Source of the DNA: an uncultured bacterium
GTDB taxonomy: Bacteria > Patescibacteriota > Dojkabacteria > B142 > OLB20
DNA: 9,362 nt
Direction: 5' to 3'
NCBI GenBank assembly: GCA_937889205.1
Contig: CALARN010000035.1
Span: 1-9,362 of the forward strand
The notes under the pieces were generated by a model. It was not told the DNA's origin and did not search any database. It worked only from the letters and a program-made list of their open reading frames with translations. Of this stretch, positions 1 through 4,793 are shown in pieces. How positions within the stretch are numbered: the stretch's first letter is position 1; each line of letters begins with the position of its first letter. The translations under genes were made by a program, and so were the position numbers.

Positions 1-693
1 AGATTGCAGTAAGTGATTAATGTATTTATTCTCAGGTTTATGAAATGTAAAGATTTCCCAGTTACCTGTATTAAAATTATTAATATTGATTTTAGCTGTA
101 TCACTAAACCTACTGAGAGTAATTCCTGTAAGCAATACTAAACTTGCAAAGCTTAGTATTATAATGGCTTGAATTTTATTTACTTTTTTTTCTTTTACTG
201 CATCTTTTAGCATTTTGTTAAATTCAAAAAAGGAGAAAACTAGTGCAGGTATTAAGACAAGAGTGATAACTCCCAGCTTTGTTTTGGCAAAACTTATGGG
301 GTAACCGATAAGGGGGATATCTAAAACGACTTTCCCAATTACTTGATGAATATATACAGGTTCCATGTCTTGTGTTTGGTTAGCATCACCTTTGGTAGTG
401 AAGATCGGTTGCTTAATCTCGTCGTAATTTATCTCAGTAACTCTATGAGTTACTGTAGCTAGCATTGAAGCATTATCTGTTTTTTCAAAAGTGATTATTT
501 CATCAGTCTGATATTCGTTTTGTGGTATTACGAAAATAACACTACCCTCACTAATTGCCGGAGACATTGAGCCAGACATAACCGTGAAGATTCTAAAGCC
601 TTGTGGTAAACCTAGAACAGAAAGCACAGTGATTATGAAAAATAGAATCACTACTGCAATTATAATTTTATAAATTATTTTCACGATTTTCAT
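1..693 (-). CDS. sipW: SipW/ER-type (S26B) signal peptidase I, 3' end beyond window
   Basis: The frame is open from an ATG at 691-693 to the left edge (231 residues, no stop), so the C-terminus is missing. Residues 7-28 form a membrane anchor. The S26 serine box SGSMSP lies at 40-45 with catalytic Ser42. THRV (82-85) supplies a histidine (H83) where LepB-type enzymes have lysine, as in the SipW/ER/archaeal branch, and TKGDAN (100-105) supplies the conserved Asp103. A second hydrophobic stretch spans about 138-156 and a third about 175-193. The third is followed by RFSDTAKINI and NNFNTGNW, which resembles a SipW-dependent signal peptide rather than a normal peptidase tail (see findings). The gene follows a TasA/camelysin-like gene, its probable substrate; this pairing is known for SipW. 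No good ribosome binding site precedes the ATG, and a hairpin ends 10 nt upstream. The family call is secure; the substrate is inferred. Confidence 0.9.
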   Translation of the reverse strand, partial: MKIVKIIYKIIIAVVILFFIITVLSVLGLPQGFRIFTVMSGSMSPAISEGSVIFVIPQNEYQTDEIITFEKTDNASMLATVTHRVTEINYDEIKQPIFTTKGDANQTQDMEPVYIHQVIGKVVLDIPLIGYPISFAKTKLGVITLVLIPALVFSFFEFNKMLKDAVKEKKVNKIQAIIILSFASLVLLTGITLSRFSDTAKININNFNTGNWEIFTFHKPENKYINHLLQS

Positions 694-703
694 CTTTATT
701 TAT

Positions 704-735
704 TACTAGAGAGGCGTATTTTTGCCTCTCTAGTA
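704..735 (-). promoter_or_regulatory. 12-bp intercistronic hairpin between tasA-like gene and sipW
   Basis: TACTAGAGAGGC (704-715) pairs perfectly with GCCTCTCTAGTA (724-735) around an 8-nt loop. It lies between the tasA-like stop codon (745-747) and the peptidase ATG (693). On the coding strand the sequence after the stem is ATAAATAAAG, not a U-run, so it does not look like a full intrinsic terminator. More likely it protects the 3' end of the tasA-like message or limits read-through or translation of the peptidase, giving much substrate and little enzyme. The structure is seen directly; the role is inferred. Confidence 0.7.
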
Positions 736-744
736 TGAATTAGA

Positions 745-1311
745 TTAAGGTGTCTCTGCAACAAAGACTTCATCCCAAGTGCATGTCGTATTTTGATATG
801 CATTTGATGCTGTTGCGTCTAACTGCGCTCTTTGTGTAACTACTGCAGTGGTATTGACGGGAATTGTAGGATTGAAAATCATACCTGGACCAGAAATTGC
901 TACTCTGTTCCCTGCACCTGCGATGCCTGATAATGCTCCATCATAAATGGTTATTGCAGATTCACTAACAAGTGAACCAGCATGTCCAGTTGCTAATTTC
1001 AAGTTTACTTTATTACAAGCTGCGCCACTTAAATTTTCAACATAGAAATATGCTTTTACAGGTGTGCTATTTGATTCGTTGTACACTTCAACTCTGCCCC
1101 AATCACTCCACATTCCAGGGATCATTCCAGTTAGGCTTATTGGTTTACTAATTTGGCCGCTTCCAAGGGCTCTTAGGTCGATATTAACTGTTGCTGTAGA
1201 AAATGAGTTGCCTAATATTTTGCCCTGATCGCTAAATACAGCCATTGTTGCCCCTACCGAGCTAACTAGCATCGCTGTTATTAATGCTAGACTGATAAAC
1301 ATTTTTTTCAT
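745..1311 (-). CDS. TasA/camelysin-like secreted protein with SipW-type signal peptide
   Basis: A 188-residue protein. Residues 1-3 are MKK, 4-25 are hydrophobic, and the segment GATMAVFSDQ followed by GNSFSTATVNIDL (34-46) is the hallmark of SipW-dependent signal peptides, as in TasA and CalY. By analogy with TasA, cleavage would fall just before the F-S-D motif (Phe26). The mature domain of about 163 residues is beta-prone, rich in Gly/Ser/Ala/Thr, and has exactly two cysteines (C99, C177) that could form one disulfide outside the cell. TasA-family proteins assemble into extracellular fibres or surface layers; that role here is inferred. The gene lies just upstream of a SipW-type peptidase on the same strand. 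No Shine-Dalgarno sequence sits at normal spacing, and an in-frame TAA 22-24 nt upstream rules out a longer form. Its promoter region carries a CRP-type site. Confidence 0.82.
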   Translation of the reverse strand: MKKMFISLALITAMLVSSVGATMAVFSDQGKILGNSFSTATVNIDLRALGSGQISKPISLTGMIPGMWSDWGRVEVYNESNSTPVKAYFYVENLSGAACNKVNLKLATGHAGSLVSESAITIYDGALSGIAGAGNRVAISGPGMIFNPTIPVNTTAVVTQRAQLDATASNAYQNTTCTWDEVFVAETP

Positions 1312-1364
1312 GATAAATCGCCATAATAATAATTATATCGAACTGTTGGATATTTATATTTCTG

Positions 1365-1385
1365 CACCTCCTTTCTAAAGGCGGT
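1365..1385 (-). promoter_or_regulatory. Displaced perfect Shine-Dalgarno in a hairpin, leader of tasA-like gene
   Basis: On the minus strand the leader contains AAAGGAGGTG (1374 down to 1365), a full anti-16S match, but 53 nt separate it from the ATG at 1311. The same bases form a hairpin: ACC-G-CCTTT and AAAGG-A-GGT pair with a single G/A mismatch (1366-1374 with 1377-1385), although the minimum loop of two nucleotides must open slightly. The ribosome site would therefore be masked when folded. No credible short ORF begins at normal spacing after it. It may be a standby site or a switchable leader element. Confidence 0.5.
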
Positions 1386-1419
1386 AAGCAATAATGTGCA
1401 ATGAAGATATTGAAACTAA

Positions 1420-1448
1420 ATATTAAATCATTTACATATTCATGTCTG
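1420..1448 (-). promoter_or_regulatory. Predicted sigma-70 promoter of tasA-like/sipW operon
   Basis: Reading the minus strand, CAGACA (1448-1443, four of six matches to TTGACA) is followed after 17 nt by TAATAT (1425-1420). Transcription would start near 1413, giving a leader of about 100 nt. The CRP-type palindrome overlaps the upstream edge of the -35 box, and its centre (1454.5) lies about 41.5 nt before that start, the usual class II activator position. The weak -35 fits a dependence on an activator. The start point is inferred. Confidence 0.5.
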
Positions 1449-1462
1449 TGATTTACATCACA
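1447..1462. promoter_or_regulatory. CRP-type operator palindrome TGTGA-N6-TCACA
   Basis: TGTGATTTACATCACA matches both half-sites of the CRP consensus exactly, with the canonical 6-bp spacer. It lies in the divergent intergenic region, 39 nt before the GTG of the CRP/FNR-like gene and overlapping the -35 region of the opposite tasA-like promoter. The neighbouring regulator keeps the residues that contact TGTGA in CRP, so self-recognition is likely. It may activate the leftward operon and repress or activate its own gene. Confidence 0.75.
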
Positions 1463-1476
1463 TTCTTGCGTTTAAA

Positions 1477-1499
1477 TTAATACACTTGTTAATACACTT
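1477..1499. repeat. Tandem 12-bp-period direct repeat before regulator start
   Basis: TTAATACACTT occurs at 1477-1487 and again, identically, at 1489-1499, separated by one G. The second copy ends 2 nt before the GTG start codon. TACACT within it could act as a -10 element in either copy. The period of just over one helical turn could also fit a phased operator. Confidence 0.6.
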
Positions 1500-1501
1500 C
1501 A

Positions 1502-2191
1502 GTGAAGGTGGTTGATTTAGTTTTCGATCCCCAAAGATTCTCTTGCACTAATACTAGTGAGGTCACATATAAAAAGGGGCAAGATATTTATGTTGTTGAA
1601 CAAGGGGAAGGATTTTATTATTATGTTAAAAAAGGATTTGTAAAGAAATATATTATTTCTGCTTGCGGGCATGAATTGTCTTTAATAATATATCGACCTG
1701 GCAGTCTATTTTCATTATCAACATTATTTTGTCCTAACGAAAACTGTTTTCATTATCAAGCTTTTAGTGACACAACTTTACTAAAAATCTCGCATGATGT
1801 TTTTATTGAGAAGATATTTAACGACAAAGATACATTAAAAGTTTTATGTGGACGCTATACCTTAGGGTTAAATCGAGTCTGCCAACGGTTAATGCAAGCA
1901 TATTTTTCGCCTGCTAAGAATCGTGTAGTCTCAGCATTATGCTATTTTATTAAATTATTCGGGACTAAGAATGGTAATACTATTATATTTAAATTGCCAT
2001 TAACCCATGAAGATATTGCCGGAATTGCGGGATTATCTAGAGAAAATACAACTAGAGTGTTAAGAGAATTGAAAAGAGATAACATTATTGAACTTAGTTA
2101 CCGACATATAATAATTAAAAAATTTACTGAGTTTAATAATCTAAATTGCAAAGAGAGGCATTCATTAAATAATTTGAGTTTTCCTAATTGA
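1502..2191 (+). CDS. CRP/FNR-family transcriptional regulator
   Basis: A 229-residue protein with an N-terminal cyclic-nucleotide-binding-like beta-roll (about 20-105), a dimer helix (about 110-137) and a C-terminal winged helix (about 140-207). The HTH reads LTHEDIAGIAGLSRENTTRVLREL (167-190 region): R180, E181 and R185 match the CRP residues that read TGTGA, whereas FNR has V-E-x2-S-R. In the sensor domain the segment aligned with the CRP cAMP pocket reads GSLFSLSTLF then CPNENC; the glutamate (E72) and Arg-Ser (R82-S83) contacts are absent, so cAMP is unlikely to be the ligand. Eight cysteines are present (15, 55, 77, 82, 116, 127, 147, 216) but not the FNR N-terminal cluster pattern. The GTG start at 1502 is the only good one after an in-frame TAA at 1490-1492. 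No Shine-Dalgarno is visible, so a very short or leaderless transcript is possible. Confidence 0.9.
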   Translation: MKVVDLVFDPQRFSCTNTSEVTYKKGQDIYVVEQGEGFYYYVKKGFVKKYIISACGHELSLIIYRPGSLFSLSTLFCPNENCFHYQAFSDTTLLKISHDVFIEKIFNDKDTLKVLCGRYTLGLNRVCQRLMQAYFSPAKNRVVSALCYFIKLFGTKNGNTIIFKLPLTHEDIAGIAGLSRENTTRVLRELKRDNIIELSYRHIIIKKFTEFNNLNCKERHSLNNLSFPN

Positions 2192-2216
2192 AATCATTGT
2201 GAACTAAGGCTATACT
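2188..2216 (+). promoter_or_regulatory. Predicted sigma-70 promoter of ABC exporter gene
   Basis: TTGAAA (2188-2193, five of six) and TATACT (2211-2216, five of six) are spaced by 17 nt. The -35 box overlaps the stop codon of the regulator gene. Transcription would start near 2223, giving a leader of about 45 nt, so the exporter can be expressed independently of the regulator. Confidence 0.65.
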
Positions 2217-2224
2217 AATGCTTC

Positions 2225-2241
2225 AAATGGTCAATCCATTT
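2225..2241 (+). repeat. Small inverted repeat at the predicted 5' end of the exporter mRNA
   Basis: AAATGG (2225-2230) and CCATTT (2236-2241) form a 6-bp stem with a 5-nt loop, followed by AATTTTTG. It begins about 2 nt after the predicted transcription start. It could be a 5' stabilising hairpin, an operator or a weak terminator for the upstream gene. The stem is short and AT-rich, so the function is open. Confidence 0.35.
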
Positions 2242-2267
2242 AATTTTTGATAGAGAGAATTTATCGG

Positions 2268-4016
2268 ATGAAGCTTATAAAGCAGTTCTATACCTATGTA
2301 TGGCAGTTCAAGACCTCTTTTATATTGGGGTCAATAATGATAGTGGCTTCACAAATTCTTTACAATATCTCTAACTATTTCATAAAATATTTTTTTGATG
2401 AAGTCTCTACCAGTAGTATAGATACTCTGGCAATTACTAATATTATCGCTACTATTGTAGGAGTGTATTTGGTTTCGACGGTTGTGGGGATTATTGCTTG
2501 GACAATTACTGATTACTACATTCTTGAAGCTTCAAGAAGGCTTAAAGTTGAAGTCGTTTCGCGAATTCATGATTTAGATTTTGCTTATCATACAAATAAG
2601 AAAAGTGGCTCTTTGATTTCGGTCATTCGCAGAGGAGACGGAGCTTTTTTTTCTTTTAACCATGAGCTGAATCGCGAAATCCTCATGATAGTAATTGACT
2701 TTGCTTTTATTTTAGTAGCTTTTACTGTATTAAGTTGGTCGTTAACGCTTATTGTAGCCCTATCTGTTTTAGTAACGCTTGCATTTACGAAGTATTTGTT
2801 AGAAAGAAATATTGCAGCTCGCAAGGCATTAAATGATAAAGATGATCAGATTTCAGGAATAGTTGCCGATAATTTAATCAACTTTGAGACAGTTAAATAC
2901 TTTGCCAAAGAGACTTTCGAGCAAAAGAGGTTAGTTAGCAAATTTTCTGAATGGTGGGCTAGAGTTTGGGCATATATGTTCTCATTTAGACAAATTGAAT
3001 TGGTTACTAGTGTCATCAATATTGTCGCTATGGTCGCTGTTTTTGTTCTTTCCTTAAATATTTACTCTCAAGGCCAAATGGCTGTCGGAGAACTAGTCAT
3101 TGTACTGACATTTACCCTGCGGTTCTTTCCACAGATGTTCAGTTTAATATTTCGTTTACGTGAAATTGCCAAAAACTATACAGATTTAGAGAAATACTTA
3201 GAAATACTTAATCTTAATCCTGAGGTGAAAGATGTTGATAATGCAGTAGAATTACCACTTAGCGGTGGGATTATTAATTTTAACGATATTCACTTTTCTT
3301 ATAACAAACAGAATCCGGTTATATCTGGTCTAAATTTGAAAATTAACCCTAATGAATCAATAGCATTTGTAGGCGTGTCTGGTGCTGGTAAATCTACTTT
3401 GGTAAAACTATTATTACGTTTCTTTGATGTTGATAAGGGCAGCATCATTATAAATGGATTAGATATCAAAGAGGTAACAAAAACTAGTTTACGTGCTCAT
3501 ATTGGAATCGTACCACAAGAGCCGATTCTATTTAATGATACGATTAAATATAACATTAGCTATCCAAACCCTGAGGCTACAGATGAAGATATTCGCCGTG
3601 CAGTAAAAATGGCTAATTTAGAAGATTTCATTGAAAGTTTGCCTAAAAAATATTTAACTCAAGTGGGAGAGCGCGGTATTAAGCTCTCAGGTGGCCAAAA
3701 ACAACGCTTAGCCATAGCTAGAATATTTATTGCTAATTGCCCAGTAATGGTATTTGATGAGGCTACTAGTCAATTAGATTCAGAATCTGAAAAGTTGATT
3801 CAAGACTCACTATGGAAAATGGCTAAAGAGAAGACCACCATAATTATTGCACATAGGCTTTCTACGGTGATGAATGCTGATAGAATCATTGTGCTCGAAA
3901 ACGGTAAAATTGCTGAAATGGGAAAGCATCATGAGTTAATAAGAAAGCAACAAGGTCTTTATAAAAAACTTTGGGACATGCAAAGGGGTGGAATGTTACT
4001 GCTTGATTCTGATTAA
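2268..4016 (+). CDS. ABC exporter, fused membrane and ATPase domains (MsbA/LmrA/ATM1 type)
   Basis: A 582-residue half-transporter expected to work as a homodimer in the cytoplasmic membrane. The N-terminal ABC-membrane domain (about 1-310) has six predicted helices near 16-36, 57-80, 139-158, 160-178, 248-268 and 274-295. The stretch DNLINFETVKYFAKE (201-215) resembles the ATM1-type signature between TM4 and TM5. The ATPase domain has Walker A GVSGAGKST (369-377, K375), Q-loop Q417, signature LSGGQ (473-477), Walker B with D497-E498 and H-loop H529, so it is predicted to be active. The substrate cannot be read from sequence: lipid, peptide or thiol conjugates are all possible. ATG 2268 is preferred over an in-frame TTG at 2247 because AGAGAG lies 9 nt before it and MKLIKQF is a natural start. 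Its TAA overlaps the stop of the convergent gene. Confidence 0.92.
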   Translation: MKLIKQFYTYVWQFKTSFILGSIMIVASQILYNISNYFIKYFFDEVSTSSIDTLAITNIIATIVGVYLVSTVVGIIAWTITDYYILEASRRLKVEVVSRIHDLDFAYHTNKKSGSLISVIRRGDGAFFSFNHELNREILMIVIDFAFILVAFTVLSWSLTLIVALSVLVTLAFTKYLLERNIAARKALNDKDDQISGIVADNLINFETVKYFAKETFEQKRLVSKFSEWWARVWAYMFSFRQIELVTSVINIVAMVAVFVLSLNIYSQGQMAVGELVIVLTFTLRFFPQMFSLIFRLREIAKNYTDLEKYLEILNLNPEVKDVDNAVELPLSGGIINFNDIHFSYNKQNPVISGLNLKINPNESIAFVGVSGAGKSTLVKLLLRFFDVDKGSIIINGLDIKEVTKTSLRAHIGIVPQEPILFNDTIKYNISYPNPEATDEDIRRAVKMANLEDFIESLPKKYLTQVGERGIKLSGGQKQRLAIARIFIANCPVMVFDEATSQLDSESEKLIQDSLWKMAKEKTTIIIAHRLSTVMNADRIIVLENGKIAEMGKHHELIRKQQGLYKKLWDMQRGGMLLLDSD

Positions 4017-4357
4017 TAAAGATCTAAGATGCATTTATAATAATCTTCTGTAAATGTCCATCCACAACTTCCATCGGCTTGGCGTTCACATTTTGCGTCA
4101 ATCAAGCAGGCAAACTCTTCATTCCATTCACAGGTGGTTATCCCATCGATTTGCTCTGATTCGCTATGACATAATTGACCGCTGCATCCTCCTATCACAC
4201 AGGCTTCTTCATCTGGTACGTTATTAATTGGCGAAGGGGTGATCTTCTGTTCGACATTAAAGTAGTAATAAGCCATACCGGTTACAGCTCCCCCAGCACA
4301 ACAGCAAAGCAATACGGCCATAGTCACTAAAATAACTACTAGAGTTTTATTTTTCAT
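4013..4357 (-). CDS. Membrane-anchored eight-cysteine-cluster protein
   Basis: A 114-residue protein. Residues 7-32 form a hydrophobic signal/anchor containing three consecutive cysteines (18-20), followed by a short Pro/Asn linker and a compact domain with exactly eight cysteines (53, 58, 63, 76, 84, 90, 98, 109). The pattern CVIGGCSGQLC ... TTCEW ... ACL ... CERQADGSCGWT fits the eight-cysteine-cluster domain family, whose function is not known to me. The domain is expected outside the membrane, probably with four disulfides. A longer frame opens at 4429, but ATG 4357 is preferred: the signal sequence begins there and a consensus TATAAT lies 22-27 nt upstream. The gene is divergent from the T4SS operon, 105 nt away, and its stop overlaps the exporter stop. 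The three adjacent cysteines do not form a standard lipobox. Confidence 0.75.
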   Translation of the reverse strand: MKNKTLVVILVTMAVLLCCCAGGAVTGMAYYYFNVEQKITPSPINNVPDEEACVIGGCSGQLCHSESEQIDGITTCEWNEEFACLIDAKCERQADGSCGWTFTEDYYKCILDLY

Positions 4358-4378
4358 ATTAAATTTATTAGTTTCTTT

Positions 4379-4406
4379 ATTATAGCGAGTTAGCAAAGTT
4401 AAGCAA
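4379..4406 (-). promoter_or_regulatory. Predicted promoter of the eight-cysteine gene
   Basis: On the minus strand TTGCTT (4406-4401) precedes a perfect TATAAT (4384-4379) with 16 nt between them. Transcription would begin near 4372, about 15 nt before the ATG. The -35 box lies within the AGTTAA repeats listed separately. Confidence 0.55.
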
Positions 4407-4413
4407 AAGTTAA
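4388..4413. repeat. Three phased AGTTA(A) repeats in the divergent T4SS intergenic region
   Basis: AGTTA at 4388, AGTTAA at 4397 and AGTTAA at 4408 are spaced 9 and 11 bp, roughly one helical turn, with AGCAA also repeated between them. They cover the predicted -35 region of the leftward gene and sit just upstream of the predicted rightward -10 TACAAT. This would suit an operator that co-regulates both directions, but the sequence is AT-rich and chance repetition is possible. Confidence 0.4.
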
Positions 4414-4424
4414 GTATTACACCA

Positions 4425-4430
4425 TACAAT
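4425..4430 (+). promoter_or_regulatory. Candidate -10 box of the T4SS operon
   Basis: TACAAT differs from TATAAT at one position and lies 32 nt before the pilin ATG. No convincing -35 is found at normal spacing; the region instead holds the AGTTAA repeats, consistent with activator dependence. This is a weak prediction. Confidence 0.3.
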
Positions 4431-4462
4431 GCAAACGCTATTTAAACTTATTTATTTCATTA

Positions 4463-4789
4463 ATGAAAATAAAAAAGCATTTTGTGTTTGTGTTTACTTT
4501 CATATTCTCTCTTTTATTGCCATTACAGGTGAAGGCTCAGGGCACGGTGATTGCATTTAGCAATTTAGACAATTTACTCTGGAGTGTAATTGTGACAATT
4601 CAATATTACACTTTGCCAATTATGACAATTGCGCTTGTTTTTCTTGGAATAAAGCTAGTAGCTAGTGGTGACGATACGGCTTCAAAAGATATAGTTAAAA
4701 GTTGGATGCTAAAAATACTGGTTGGTGGAGTGTTGATATTTGGTGCTGCGGTAATTGCCGGATTAATAAAAACAGCTGTTGGGGGTTAA
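4463..4789 (+). CDS. T4SS pilin (VirB2/TrbC-like, short CPR type)
   Basis: A 108-residue protein with a signal peptide (1-25; MKIKK, a hydrophobic core, and VKA before Gln26 as a likely signal peptidase I site). Two hydrophobic helices follow, about 47-66 and 83-105, joined by a polar loop SGDDTASKDIVKS (68-80). Short mature length, two helices and the G-x-K/ASGD-type loop are typical of VirB2/TrbC pilins and of the T4SS pilin family common in Patescibacteria. The mature subunit of about 83 residues would build the conjugation-type pilus or stay in the membrane as a scaffold. It is the first gene of the operon, as in many T4SS clusters. The ATG has no visible Shine-Dalgarno sequence. The neighbouring T4SS genes strongly support the call. 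Confidence 0.82.
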   Translation: MKIKKHFVFVFTFIFSLLLPLQVKAQGTVIAFSNLDNLLWSVIVTIQYYTLPIMTIALVFLGIKLVASGDDTASKDIVKSWMLKILVGGVLIFGAAVIAGLIKTAVGG

Positions 4790-4793
4790 TCTA

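Noticed and set aside
1502..2191. Regulator as an oxygen-sensing FNR or cAMP-bound CRP
   Set aside because: The FNR N-terminal cysteine cluster is absent, and the CRP cAMP contacts (E72, R82-S83 equivalents) are replaced by non-matching residues.
2198..2213. Second CRP-type site before the ABC exporter
   Set aside because: TGTGA is present at 2198-2202 but the partner half-site 6 nt later reads GCTAT, not TCACA; half-sites like this are expected by chance.
2225..2248. Rho-independent terminator after the regulator gene
   Set aside because: The stem is only 6 bp and mostly AT, and it lies downstream of a good promoter for the exporter, so termination is not supported.
2247..2267. TTG start for the exporter
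   Set aside because: No ribosome binding site precedes it, whereas AGAGAG is properly spaced before ATG 2268; the extra seven residues do not look like part of the protein.
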